A program made the position numbers and the translations under genes. From NCBI GenBank assembly GCA_014376805.1, contig JACMQU010000160.1:1-48293 (forward strand): a DNA stretch of 48,293 nucleotides, given 5' to 3'. The notes under the pieces are model-generated. The model worked only from the letters and a program-made list of their open reading frames with translations. It did not search any database and was not told the origin of the DNA. The DNA is from Bacteroidia bacterium (lineage in GTDB: Bacteria > Bacteroidota > Bacteroidia > UKL13-3). This document shows positions 17,192 to 27,490 of this stretch, piece after piece (the first letter of the stretch is position 1; each line of letters opens with the position of its first letter).

Positions 17192-20100
17192 ATGAAAAAT
17201 AAATTACTCTTTAACATTTTAACTCTTACGCTCTTTTTTCTCCCCAAACTCAATTATGCACAATCTCCGCCATTAGGGCTCGCATCTGGTTTTGCGTTGT
17301 ACACTGGCGTTGGTAGTATTACGAATGTTAATATTCCCCGTACTCAGATTACGGGAAATGTAGGTACAAACGCAGGAGCAGTAACGGGTTTTGGTAATAT
17401 AAATGGGCAGGTTCAGGTTACCAATGCTATTACTTTACAATGTTCTACTGATGTGGCCTCAGCTTACGCATACTTGGGGTCAAGAATTCCAACCTTTTTT
17501 CCCGCCTCTTCCTTAGGAAACGGACAAACATTAGTAGCAGGGGTTTATGCTATAAGCGGTACCTCAACACTTACCTTAAACTTAAATTTAGATGCACAGA
17601 ATAATTCGGGTGCTGTGTTTGTTATAAAAATAAGCGGTGCCTTTTCTACTGCTGCTGCCTCTAGTATTACTTTATTAAATGGAGCTAAAGCATGCAATGT
17701 TTACTGGAAAATTGATGGTGCAGTTACTTTTGCAACTAATACTTCTTTTAAAGGAACTATTGTATCAAACAGTGCTATCTCTATGGGAGCTTTAAGTTCT
17801 TTGGAAGGAAGAGCTTTAACAACTGTAGGTCTTATCTCAACTAATGGGGTGAATGTAAATACCCCAATTGGGTGTGGTAGCGCAGTTTTACTAGGACCAC
17901 CTGCTCCTAATACAGGTACTGTTGGTTGCTTTGAGCTTTTTTCAGGTATTGGTCAATTAACCAATCCAGGGTCATCTTCTAATATTATTGGTAAAATAGG
18001 TGCAGATGCAGGAGGGGCTCCAACAGGATTTGGAAGTGCACCTGGTCCGTTAGAATATAATAATCCTGTTACCGCACAAGCAAAAACTGATCTTACTACT
18101 GTTTATAATTCCTTAAAGGCAGGCACTTTGCCTTTTGATATTGAATTGCTATTTCCAGCTCAATTTGGAAATAACCTGACACTTACTCCCCATGTTTACA
18201 GAATGAACGCAGCTGCTACCCTTACTGATTCTCTTAATTTAAATGCTCAAGGAAATGCTAATGCAGTTTTTATTATTCAGGTTATTGGTGCATTTAGTAC
18301 TGGTAATAACTCAAAAATTAATTTGTTAAATGGAGCTAAAGCAAGCAATGTTTTTTGGTTAGTAGAAGGAGCAACATCTTTAGGAACGCTTTCCTCTTTT
18401 AAAGGAACTATTATTGGTAATAACGGAAGTATTTCTGCAGGTGTTGGATCAATGGTTGAAGGAAGATTACTTACAACTATTGGGGCTATAAACTACTCGG
18501 GTGCATCATCTGCATTGCCAACAGGCGGTGGTTCATGCGGCGGTCCAATCAGATTAAATCCAATTGCGGTGAGAGATTCGGTACGTACTACTAAAAATAC
18601 ACAAAAGAAAATAGGTGTTCTTGCAAACGATTCGAATATAAACTATTCTGCATTTAATTTAAGTATTAAAACACTCCCGTTACATGGCGGAGTTGCTTTA
18701 ACTGCGGGAGGAGATAGCGTTATTTATACACCAAATACAAATTATCTTGGATTAGATTCTTTCTTCTACAAAATATGTACCAGCACACCTCCCTTGTGCG
18801 ATTCGGCTTGGGCTATAATAAATGTCGTTCCTTTACCCAATAGAAGACCTATCGCAAAAAATGATACTGCAACAACTTTTAAAAATATTTTAAAGAAAAT
18901 TGCTGTTCTTAAAAATGATTCCGATTCTGATAACAATGTTCTAACCATTAACATAATTACTCAACCACTTAATGGAACAGCAGTAGTTATTTCTGATACA
19001 ATTAGTTATACGCCTAATAACAACTTCAGAGGAAGAGATTCCTTGCGTTACAGAATTTGTGATAATGGCATCCCTTCTTTATGCGACTCTGCATGGGTAT
19101 TTATTAGTATAGTTAATAGAAGACCTATAGCAATAAATGACACCACATCTACTTTTAAAAACACCCAAAAGAAGATTGCAGTACTTATTAATGATACAGA
19201 TCCGGACGGAGACCCTTTAACGGCCAGTTTGCTATCTTTTCCCGCAAACGGAACAGTAACTTTCTTAAATGATACTGCCTATTACATTCCTAATGTAAAC
19301 TTTATAGGCATAGATACTTTCAGATATAAAGTTTGCGATAACCAGGTACCTGCCCTTTGTGATTCAGCTTTAGTATTTGTTAGAATATTGCAGGTTAGCC
19401 AAGGCGGTGGGCCCGGAAGTATATTTGTAGACGGAAACGTTTCAACCTGCTACGCACTTTTTACGGGTATAGGTAATGTTACTAATACCGGTGTAACCAC
19501 TATAGTAGGTGATATTGGTTCAAACAATGGTAGTGTATCAGGCTTTACTCCTTCACTGGTAAATGGTGGAATCCACTCACCACCAGATAGCTCAACGTCG
19601 CATGTTGCGAGTGATGTAAATGCTGCTTTCAATTTTTATGATAATTTAACACCTCAAGTTATTTTAACACCATCACAATTTGGAGGTAACAATTTATTTG
19701 TGCCACGCATATATCAAATCAATAATTCTGCTACATTACTGGATTCAATTGTATTAAGTGGGCAAAATAATCCCGATGCTTTATTTGTATTTAAGATAAA
19801 TGGCAACTTAGCAACGGCAATCGGTTCAAAAATAATATTAAGAGATTCTGCCAAGGCCTCCAATGTTATTTTTAAAGTTGATGGTACTACTACATTTGGC
19901 GCAGGTACAAATTTTAAAGGTACCATTTTTGGTCATAATAATATTACCATAGGCACCGGAACGGATATTACAGGAAGAGCACTTACCACTTTCGGTACTG
20001 TTTCTTTAACATCAGCAATGGTTCATTTACCAAGAGGTTTTGGAGCATGTGGTGCCCCAACTTATAATAGTGCCCCTATTGCAGTAAATGATACTGTAGT

Positions 20101-23100
20101 TGTATTTAAAAACGGAAACATAATTATTGATGTATTACGCAATGATTACGATCCAAATAGTGATACGCTAACACCAACTATCATCAGGGGGCCCAGACAT
20201 GGTTTTGCAACGGTGTCTAATAATAAAAATATTTATTATCAGCCTACTCCCGGTTATGTTGGTTTAGATACAATAAAATATAGGGTTTGCGATCCAGGTA
20301 ATCCTCCTCTTTGCGATTCTGCTTTTATATTTATCACAGTAGGTCCTAACCGCAGACCAATTGCAGTTAACGATACTGCAGTTACCAACAAAAATATACC
20401 TGTAAATATTGATGTTACTTCTAATGATTTTGATGCCGACAGAGATCCCTTTGTCGTGAGCATTACTAATCCTCCTCTGCATGGTACTGCCATCATTGTG
20501 GGATTGATAGTTCGTTATACACCAGCTTCAAACTTTACAGGATGGGATACATTACGTTATAAAATTTGTGACAATGGAACTCCGATTTATTGTGACTCTG
20601 CTTTTGTATTTATAAATACTATAAATAACAGAGCTCCCCGTGCTGTAAATGATTCTGTAACTACCCTTAAAAATATACCAGTAACTATAAATGTAACTGC
20701 CAATGATAATGATCCGGATGGAGATCCACTAACGGTAAGTATAATTACTGCGCCTTTACACGGAACGACTACATTGGTTGGAAATAATGTTAGATATATG
20801 CCAGATAATAATTACCTGGGTATAGACTCCTTTTACTATAAGATTTGCGATAATGGTATACCATCTTTATGCGATTCTGCAAAGGTATATGTGAACACAG
20901 TAACCAATAGAAAACCGGTTGCTATAAATGACCATGTTACTACTCTTAAAAATACTGCTATTACTATTAATGTAACAGCAAACGATGGCGATCCTGATGG
21001 AAATCCATTAACTGTTAGTATTATTGGTACACCAAAACATGGTAGTGTTTTATTGGTAGGAAATAATATTCGCTATACTCCGGACCTTAACTATCTGGGT
21101 ATTGATTCATTCCCTTATAAAATTTGTGATAATGGCACACCATCTTTATGTGATTCAGCTTGGGTATATGTAACTACTGTTATAAACCGCGCACCAGACG
21201 CTAATGATGATTATGTTTCAACACGCAGAAATACTCAGGTAACAATAAATGAACTTGCAAATGATAATGATCCGGATGGAGATCCGCTAACGGTTAGCAT
21301 TATTAGAGGACCGGTTAACGGCACTTCTATTTTAGTTGGTTCAAATATTCGTTATACACCTAATAGTAATTTTGGTGGAACCGATTCTCTTCTTTATCAG
21401 ATATGTGACAATGGTAATCCATCTTTATGTGATTCAGCATGGGTTCATATAAATGTTATCGATAATAGATCACCAATTGCATTAAATGATTTTGTTAATG
21501 TACTTAAAAATTCAGTGGCTAATATTAATGTAACTGCTAATGATAGTGATCCTGATGGAGATCCATTAAACGTAAGTGTAAGAACTTTGCCTAAAAACGG
21601 GTCTGTAATACTTGTTGGAAATATTGTAAGGTACACTCCTAATTCAAATTTTCTTGGAGCAGATTCTTTAAGTTACAATGTATGTGATAATGGCACACCT
21701 TCTTTGTGTGACTTTGCATGGGTTTATATTAATGTAGTAAGTAACCTTGCGCCACGCGCCGTAAATGATACTGTTGTTACGCTTAAAAATGTTGCTATAA
21801 CTGTTAAAGTTACAGCTAATGATAGCGATCCTGCAGGTTTACCTTTAACGGTAAGTATTATCCGCGCACCAAAAAATGGTACTGCAACTTTAACAAATAA
21901 CAATGTATTGTACACCCCGGCTTTAGGCTTCCTCGGACTAGATTCATTATTATACAGAATATGTAATAACGGAACTCCAGTAATGTGCGACTCTGCATGG
22001 GTGTTTATCAATGTAGTTTCAAACAGGGCACCAGTAGCAATTAATGACAATGTTACTACCAAGAAAAATACAGCTATAACCGTTAACGTTATTGCTAATG
22101 ATTTTGATCCTGACGGTGATGTGATAACTATTGGACTTGTTGCCGGACAAGGCGCGCGTAATGGAAATGCAATTGTTGTAAATAACAAAGTTGTATATAC
22201 TCCGGCTCTAAATTTTACAGGAATTGATTCCGTACTTTATCAGGTATGTGATAATGGTTCTCCTAGTTTATGTGCAACAGCATGGGTTATAATTAATGTT
22301 ATTAATAACAGACCACCGGTTGCCATAAATGATTTTATCCAGGTTCTTAAAAACACCCCGCAATTAGTTGATGTTACCGCAAATGATATTGACCCTGATG
22401 GTGATCCATTAACGGTTAGTTTTATTTTAGCTCCTAAAAATGGTTCTGCAACATTAGTAGGTAATGTAGTTCGTTATGTGCCTAATACAAATTATCTTGG
22501 ACAAGATTCATTACGCTACAAAATTTGCGATAATGGAACTCCTTCTTTATGTGATTCAGCATGGGTTTATATTAATGTTGTTCCTAACAGAGCACCAATA
22601 GCACTTAATGATACGGTAACTACTAATATAAATGTATCCATTGTTGTAAATGTAACTGCCAATGACAGAGATCCTGATGGTAACACAATTTCTTTAAGCT
22701 CAGTAGGTCTTCCACTTCATGGTACTGCTGTAATAAATGGAAATAATGTAACTTATACTCCTGCTCTTAATTATAATGGTACGGATACATTTAGCTATAC
22801 CATATGTGATAATGGAACTCCATCTTTGTGCAGTACAGCACGTGTATACATTAATATTATTCCTAACAGAAAGCCTGTTGCGGTTAACGATTATGCTACA
22901 ACCACCAGAAATATACCTGTTACAGTAGATGTAACAGCTAATGATACTGATCCGGACGGAAACACATTAACTGTAAGTACAGTTGGTTCCGCAAGAAATG
23001 GAAATATCGTTCTGATTGGAAAGAACATTCGCTATTCTCCTAACTTTAATTACATAGGATTAGATTCCTTCCTTTATAGAATTTGTGATAATGGTACTCC

Positions 23101-26100
23101 AACCTTATGTGATTCGGCATGGGTATTTATTAATGTGTTACCAAACAGGAAACCGGTTGCAGTTGATGATTATACAACTACCCGCAGAAATACTCCTGTT
23201 ACTATAGATGTGACAGCTAATGATACTGATCCGGATGGTCAAACATTAACAGTTAGTATTTTAAATACGCCTGTAAATGGAACTGTAATACTGATAGGAA
23301 AAAATATCCGCTACACACCAAATTTCAATTACCTGGGATTGGATTCTTTTCCTTATAAAATATGTGATAATGGAACTCCAATTTTATGTGATACAGGTTG
23401 GGTTTATGTTAATACTGTTTTAAACAGAGCTCCGGTGGCTGTAAACGACACTGTAACGATTCGCAGAAACACTTCCAAAGTTATTAATGTAACTGCCAAC
23501 GACAGAGATGCTGATGGCGATCCTTTAACGGTTAGTATAATTACTGCACCTAAGAACGGTATTGCTGTGCTTAGCGGAATTAATATTACCTACACACCTA
23601 ATGCTTCTTACATTGGCAGAGATTCTATTTTGTATCGCATTTGCGACAATGGTTCTCCTGCGTTATGTGATTCTGCCTGGGTTATTATTAACGTGGTTAA
23701 CAACTCAGCTCCGGTTGCAATTAATGACAATGTAACTATTCTTAGAAATACCATTGCTAATATTAATGTGACGGCCAATGATTTTGATCCGGAAGGAGAT
23801 CCATTAACGGTAAGTACTATTACAGCTCCTAAAAATGGTACAGCTACCATTGTTGGAAATATGGTTAGATACACTTCTGCAACAAACTTTGTTGGATTAG
23901 ATTCCTTGAGTTATACTGTTTGTGATAATGGTACACCTTCTTTATGCAGCACTGCTTGGGTATATATTAATGTTGTAACTAACAGAGCCCCTATAGCAGT
24001 TGATGACCGCACTACAACCACTAAAAATGTAGCGGTAACAGTTAATGTTACTGCAAACGACAGTGATCCTGATGGTAACCTTTTCAGTGTAAGTTTATTT
24101 GGTTCACCAAAGCACGGTACAGTTGTGTTAGTAGGAAATAATGTAGTATATACACCTTCTAACGGATTCCTGGGAATGGATTCATTCCCTTATAAGATAT
24201 GTGATAACGGAACTCCGGTTTTATGTGACTCAGCATATGTGTTTATTGATGTGGTTAACAACAGAGCTCCTGTTGCAGTAAACGATGACGTGACTACTAA
24301 GAAAAACACAACAATTATTGTTGATGTAACGCTTAATGACTTTGATCCGGATGGTGATCCAATAACGGTAAGTATAATAACTGCAACACTGCATGGTAAT
24401 GCTTTCGTTACCGGTAACAGAATCAGTTATACTCCCGACAATAATTTTATTGGAACAGACTCATTGCTCTATCAGATTTGTGACAATGGCAATCCTGCAT
24501 TATGTTCAACAGCATGGGTAATCATTCGCACAATAGATAACAGAGCACCTAAGGCAGTAAATGATTATGTATTGGTGCTTAAAAACACTCCGCAGCTTAT
24601 CAATGTAACTAAAAATGATAGCGATCCGGATGGAGATCCTTTAACAGTAACCATACTAACAACTCCGGTTAATGGTAGCAATACGCTTATTGGAAATATT
24701 GTTTTTTATACACCTAACAATAATTATCTCGGATTAGATTCATTCAGCTATCGTATTTGTGACAATGCAAATCCTTCTTTATGTGATATAGCTTGGGTAT
24801 ATATAAATGTTGTAAGTAACAGGGCACCTGTAGCGGTAAATGATAGTGTTACTACGCTAAAAAATGTTGCCTTAACAATAGATGTAACTGCCAATGATTA
24901 TGACCTTGATGGAAATCCATTGTTAGTTAGCATAGCGATCTCACCTAAGAAAGGTTCTGTAAGTGTGTCTGGAACTAATGTTGTTTACACACCTAATAAT
25001 AATTTTACAGGTTTAGATTCATTTTCTTACCGCATTTGCGATAATGGAACTCCGGTATTGTGCGATTCTGCATGGGTATATATTAATGTACTTAATAACA
25101 GACGTCCAATAGCAGTTAATGACGTTGTAACCACTTTTAAAAACTTCCCTGTAACCATAAATGTTACTTCCAACGACAGTGACCCGGATGGTGATCAACT
25201 TAGTGTAAGCATTATTGGAGTGCCTAACCATGGCACTATAGTACTGATTGGAAAAAATATCCGCTATACTCCAAATCTTGGATTTGTTGGAGTTGATTCA
25301 TTACCATATAAAATATGTGATAATGGAAGCCCTACTTTATGTGATTCAGCATGGGTTTATATTAATGTAATTACTCAGAATGGAAACAGACCTCCTGTTG
25401 CAATCAATGATCAGATTGGAATTTGTAATGATGGCAGCAGCATAACTGTTCTCGTACAGTTTAATGACAGTGATCCTGATGGAGACTCTCTTACCACTGG
25501 CATCTCAACTGGAGCTTTGCATGGTATTGCAACATTGAATGGAAATGCTATTAATTATAAACCGAACGCAAGTTACAGTGGCATCGATACCATCACTTAT
25601 TTTGTATGTGATAATAACATTCCTTCTTTATGCGCTACTGCTTATGTACTGATAACCGTTAATCCTATTCCGGCCTCTATTTCTAATCCAGATCAAAAGG
25701 TGTGTTTGGGTTCAAGTATTATTATCGGAAAGCCTTTAGTACCAGGCAACAGTTACCGCTGGTCGCCTGTAACCGGTTTAAGTAATCCTTTGATATCTCA
25801 GACAACCGTAACTCCTATAGCAAATATTACTTATACTTTAACTGAAACAGTAATTGCTACAGGATGTCAAAATACCAGTACTTTAAATGTAGTTGTTAAT
25901 CCTTTACCTTTAGCTATTACTGGTCCTAACGTAAACATCTATAATGAAAAAAGTGCCGTACTGGGAGCACCTTCTGTAACAAATCATACCTACAGATGGT
26001 CACCTTCATTAGGTTTAAACTTCACTAATATTGCACAGCCAATAGCAAGTCCTTCAGTTACCACAACTTATGCGCTTACTGAAACTGATACCATAACCGG

Positions 26101-26407
26101 TTGTTCTAAAACAAATGCCGTAACCGTTTCAGTAGAGAATATCGATTTCTTTACCGGATTCTCACCTAATGGCGATGGTAAAAATGATTTCTGGAGAATA
26201 CCAGTTTTCGAAATTTACAATAATAATCAAGTAGCCATTTTTAACAGATGGGGTAATGAAGTTTGGAATACTGTTGACTATAACAACACTTCTAATTCCT
26301 TTGAAGGAAAGAACAAGAACGGTAATGACTTACCGGATGGAACTTATTATTATATTATAAACTATAACAATAGTGAGAAACGTGGCTGGGTTGTAATTAA
26401 ACGTTAA
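17192..26407 (+). CDS. Giant T9SS type B adhesin with three ice-binding-type DUF3494 domains
   Basis: 3071 residues. Signal peptide 1-24. DUF3494 domains lie at about 25-230, 245-447 and 750-953, each with the family pattern: LNGAKACNVYWKIDGA, a T.FKGTI strand and an EGRALTT turn. Ig-like Big_17/cadherin-like modules number 3 at about 454-735 and 20 at 959-2825. They carry ND.DPDGDPLTVS, a YTP...GxDS strand and a Cys pair (ICDNGTPSLC). Two Ig/PKD-like domains follow at about 2828-2980. Residues 2985-3071 are a gliding-motility-type (CHU_C) type B sorting tail: FSPNGDGKNDFW, FNRWGNEVW, DGTYYYII. DUF3494 is the fold of many bacterial and algal ice-binding proteins, but not every member binds ice. 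The SprF-like and OmpA-like genes downstream fit a SprB-like surface filament. Confidence 0.93.
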   Translation: MKNKLLFNILTLTLFFLPKLNYAQSPPLGLASGFALYTGVGSITNVNIPRTQITGNVGTNAGAVTGFGNINGQVQVTNAITLQCSTDVASAYAYLGSRIPTFFPASSLGNGQTLVAGVYAISGTSTLTLNLNLDAQNNSGAVFVIKISGAFSTAAASSITLLNGAKACNVYWKIDGAVTFATNTSFKGTIVSNSAISMGALSSLEGRALTTVGLISTNGVNVNTPIGCGSAVLLGPPAPNTGTVGCFELFSGIGQLTNPGSSSNIIGKIGADAGGAPTGFGSAPGPLEYNNPVTAQAKTDLTTVYNSLKAGTLPFDIELLFPAQFGNNLTLTPHVYRMNAAATLTDSLNLNAQGNANAVFIIQVIGAFSTGNNSKINLLNGAKASNVFWLVEGATSLGTLSSFKGTIIGNNGSISAGVGSMVEGRLLTTIGAINYSGASSALPTGGGSCGGPIRLNPIAVRDSVRTTKNTQKKIGVLANDSNINYSAFNLSIKTLPLHGGVALTAGGDSVIYTPNTNYLGLDSFFYKICTSTPPLCDSAWAIINVVPLPNRRPIAKNDTATTFKNILKKIAVLKNDSDSDNNVLTINIITQPLNGTAVVISDTISYTPNNNFRGRDSLRYRICDNGIPSLCDSAWVFISIVNRRPIAINDTTSTFKNTQKKIAVLINDTDPDGDPLTASLLSFPANGTVTFLNDTAYYIPNVNFIGIDTFRYKVCDNQVPALCDSALVFVRILQVSQGGGPGSIFVDGNVSTCYALFTGIGNVTNTGVTTIVGDIGSNNGSVSGFTPSLVNGGIHSPPDSSTSHVASDVNAAFNFYDNLTPQVILTPSQFGGNNLFVPRIYQINNSATLLDSIVLSGQNNPDALFVFKINGNLATAIGSKIILRDSAKASNVIFKVDGTTTFGAGTNFKGTIFGHNNITIGTGTDITGRALTTFGTVSLTSAMVHLPRGFGACGAPTYNSAPIAVNDTVVVFKNGNIIIDVLRNDYDPNSDTLTPTIIRGPRHGFATVSNNKNIYYQPTPGYVGLDTIKYRVCDPGNPPLCDSAFIFITVGPNRRPIAVNDTAVTNKNIPVNIDVTSNDFDADRDPFVVSITNPPLHGTAIIVGLIVRYTPASNFTGWDTLRYKICDNGTPIYCDSAFVFINTINNRAPRAVNDSVTTLKNIPVTINVTANDNDPDGDPLTVSIITAPLHGTTTLVGNNVRYMPDNNYLGIDSFYYKICDNGIPSLCDSAKVYVNTVTNRKPVAINDHVTTLKNTAITINVTANDGDPDGNPLTVSIIGTPKHGSVLLVGNNIRYTPDLNYLGIDSFPYKICDNGTPSLCDSAWVYVTTVINRAPDANDDYVSTRRNTQVTINELANDNDPDGDPLTVSIIRGPVNGTSILVGSNIRYTPNSNFGGTDSLLYQICDNGNPSLCDSAWVHINVIDNRSPIALNDFVNVLKNSVANINVTANDSDPDGDPLNVSVRTLPKNGSVILVGNIVRYTPNSNFLGADSLSYNVCDNGTPSLCDFAWVYINVVSNLAPRAVNDTVVTLKNVAITVKVTANDSDPAGLPLTVSIIRAPKNGTATLTNNNVLYTPALGFLGLDSLLYRICNNGTPVMCDSAWVFINVVSNRAPVAINDNVTTKKNTAITVNVIANDFDPDGDVITIGLVAGQGARNGNAIVVNNKVVYTPALNFTGIDSVLYQVCDNGSPSLCATAWVIINVINNRPPVAINDFIQVLKNTPQLVDVTANDIDPDGDPLTVSFILAPKNGSATLVGNVVRYVPNTNYLGQDSLRYKICDNGTPSLCDSAWVYINVVPNRAPIALNDTVTTNINVSIVVNVTANDRDPDGNTISLSSVGLPLHGTAVINGNNVTYTPALNYNGTDTFSYTICDNGTPSLCSTARVYINIIPNRKPVAVNDYATTTRNIPVTVDVTANDTDPDGNTLTVSTVGSARNGNIVLIGKNIRYSPNFNYIGLDSFLYRICDNGTPTLCDSAWVFINVLPNRKPVAVDDYTTTRRNTPVTIDVTANDTDPDGQTLTVSILNTPVNGTVILIGKNIRYTPNFNYLGLDSFPYKICDNGTPILCDTGWVYVNTVLNRAPVAVNDTVTIRRNTSKVINVTANDRDADGDPLTVSIITAPKNGIAVLSGINITYTPNASYIGRDSILYRICDNGSPALCDSAWVIINVVNNSAPVAINDNVTILRNTIANINVTANDFDPEGDPLTVSTITAPKNGTATIVGNMVRYTSATNFVGLDSLSYTVCDNGTPSLCSTAWVYINVVTNRAPIAVDDRTTTTKNVAVTVNVTANDSDPDGNLFSVSLFGSPKHGTVVLVGNNVVYTPSNGFLGMDSFPYKICDNGTPVLCDSAYVFIDVVNNRAPVAVNDDVTTKKNTTIIVDVTLNDFDPDGDPITVSIITATLHGNAFVTGNRISYTPDNNFIGTDSLLYQICDNGNPALCSTAWVIIRTIDNRAPKAVNDYVLVLKNTPQLINVTKNDSDPDGDPLTVTILTTPVNGSNTLIGNIVFYTPNNNYLGLDSFSYRICDNANPSLCDIAWVYINVVSNRAPVAVNDSVTTLKNVALTIDVTANDYDLDGNPLLVSIAISPKKGSVSVSGTNVVYTPNNNFTGLDSFSYRICDNGTPVLCDSAWVYINVLNNRRPIAVNDVVTTFKNFPVTINVTSNDSDPDGDQLSVSIIGVPNHGTIVLIGKNIRYTPNLGFVGVDSLPYKICDNGSPTLCDSAWVYINVITQNGNRPPVAINDQIGICNDGSSITVLVQFNDSDPDGDSLTTGISTGALHGIATLNGNAINYKPNASYSGIDTITYFVCDNNIPSLCATAYVLITVNPIPASISNPDQKVCLGSSIIIGKPLVPGNSYRWSPVTGLSNPLISQTTVTPIANITYTLTETVIATGCQNTSTLNVVVNPLPLAITGPNVNIYNEKSAVLGAPSVTNHTYRWSPSLGLNFTNIAQPIASPSVTTTYALTETDTITGCSKTNAVTVSVENIDFFTGFSPNGDGKNDFWRIPVFEIYNNNQVAIFNRWGNEVWNTVDYNNTSNSFEGKNKNGNDLPDGTYYYIINYNNSEKRGWVVIKR
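18552..19400 (+). repeat. Ig-like modules 1-3, between DUF3494 domains 2 and 3
   Basis: Three coding repeats of about 93 codons, more diverged from the consensus than the later modules. Module 1 has a shortened Cys loop (CTSTPPLC). Confidence 0.85.
20065..25670 (+). repeat. Ig-like modules 4-23, long tandem stalk
   Basis: Twenty coding repeats, mostly 279 bp (93 codons), starting at 20065, 20348, 20627, 20906, 21185, 21464, 21743, 22022, 22307 and so on to 25385. Module 11 has 95 codons and module 22 has 96. Module junctions read N(R/S/L)xPxAxND. Reverse-strand frames in this region are mirror images and not genes. Confidence 0.93.
20906..25384 (+). repeat. Two tandem eight-module blocks in the stalk
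   Basis: Modules 7-14 (20906-23143) and 15-22 (23144-25384) match pairwise at an offset of eight modules. Shared marks are: 7/15 DSFPYKICDNG with a VYV.TV end, 8/16 RRNT, 9/17 ANINVTAND with SLSY.VCDNG, 10/18 NVA.TV..TANDSDP and GTPVMC/GTPVLC, 11/19 TTKKNT, 12/20 VLKNTPQL, and 14/22 IVLIGKNIRY. This points to duplication of a block of about 2.24 kb. Confidence 0.75.
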
Positions 26408-26426
26408 AACAGAATATGAATTGATC

Positions 26427-26481
26427 CGGTCTCCCGCCTCCTCAACCTTCCTCCGGAAGATATCTGAGAACCGGGAGACCG
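26427..26481 (+). promoter_or_regulatory. Long hairpin between giant gene and SprF-like gene
   Basis: cggtctcccg (26427-26436) is the exact complement of cgggagaccg (26472-26481). A smaller inner hairpin (cttcc/ggaag) lies within the 35-base loop. There is no T run, so it is not a classical terminator; it could be an mRNA processing or stability element that sets the ratio of adhesin to partner transcripts. Confidence 0.6.
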
Positions 26482-26522
26482 CGATACTTTTCATTACACT
26501 AATAAAAATAAATAACATACAT

Positions 26523-27470
26523 ATGAAAAAAATAATTTTTACAACACTCATCAGCACATTGTTTTTATGCAGTGCATGGGCACAACAGGATGCCGGCTTT
26601 TCGCAGTATTTTTTTAACCAGCTTTATATTAATCCTGCTTATGCAGGCAGCAAAGATGCTTTGGTTACTACGCTTGTTCACAGAAGTCAGTGGGTAGGTG
26701 TTTCAGGTGCACCTATAACTCAATCATTAACTATGCATATGCCCATTCCGCATACTCGCGCAGGGGTAGGTTTGCAAGTGTATAATGATAAAACCGGTCC
26801 TTTAAGTAATACTGCCATTCAGGCAACCTATTCTTACTATATTCCGGTTGGATCATTCAAACTTGCTTATGGCCTGGCAGGTAGTTTACATAATATGAGA
26901 GTGAATTGGGATGAGATTAATATAGAAGATAAAACAGATCAATCGTTTCTTGGCAATTCATATAGTTGGGTTCCTGATGTAAGTGCAGGAGCTTACCTCT
27001 ACAAAGAAAGATTCTATGCAGGCATATCAGCCACTCATTTTCTTCAGTCAAGATTAAATCTAGCTAATAATTCAGATATTAATAATCCTGCAAGGTTTTA
27101 CCGTACTTATTATTTTACTACCGGAATAGTTCTAAAAGTGAATGATAAGGTTGATTTCAGACCTTCTATACTCGTAAAAGGCATTAAAGCTTCTCCTATA
27201 AATATGGATTTAAATGCTTCGTTTATCTTTAATCAGAAATTTTTTATTGGTGCTGGTTTTAGAACAGGTAAAAGAATTAATATTGCAGGTCTAGACAATC
27301 AGGTTATCGGTATCCTTGAATATCAATTTAACAATAGTTTCCGTATAGGTTATTCTTATGATTGGTATCTTAATAGAACCGGGAAATATAATAACGGTAC
27401 ACACGAAGTAATGATTGGCTTTAATATAAATGTAACTAAAACCAAAATGTCTAGTCCTATATTCTTCTAA
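26523..27470 (+). CDS. PorP/SprF family type IX secretion partner
   Basis: 315 residues from ATG at 26523; the in-frame start 102 bases upstream would put 34 polar residues before the signal peptide and overlap the hairpin. Signal peptide 1-19 (ending AWA), then the family opening QDAGFSQYFFNQLYINPAYAGS and beta-barrel strands to the end (IGFNINV). PorP/SprF proteins are outer-membrane partners of type B-tail substrates; SprF is needed for secretion of the gliding adhesin SprB. The position just after a type B giant protein is the standard arrangement, so this one most likely handles that protein. Confidence 0.92.
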   Translation: MKKIIFTTLISTLFLCSAWAQQDAGFSQYFFNQLYINPAYAGSKDALVTTLVHRSQWVGVSGAPITQSLTMHMPIPHTRAGVGLQVYNDKTGPLSNTAIQATYSYYIPVGSFKLAYGLAGSLHNMRVNWDEINIEDKTDQSFLGNSYSWVPDVSAGAYLYKERFYAGISATHFLQSRLNLANNSDINNPARFYRTYYFTTGIVLKVNDKVDFRPSILVKGIKASPINMDLNASFIFNQKFFIGAGFRTGKRINIAGLDNQVIGILEYQFNNSFRIGYSYDWYLNRTGKYNNGTHEVMIGFNINVTKTKMSSPIFF

Positions 27471-27490
27471 ATTTTAATAATTATAACAAC

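Noticed and set aside
18766..25231. Several minus-strand frames under the Ig-like modules, some repeating at module spacing
   Set aside because: They are mirror images of the repeated coding strand; their repetition follows from the modules.
20065..25670. Possible CRISPR-like regular repeat because of the 279-bp period
   Set aside because: The period is far too long, the repeats are coding and vary in line with protein constraints.
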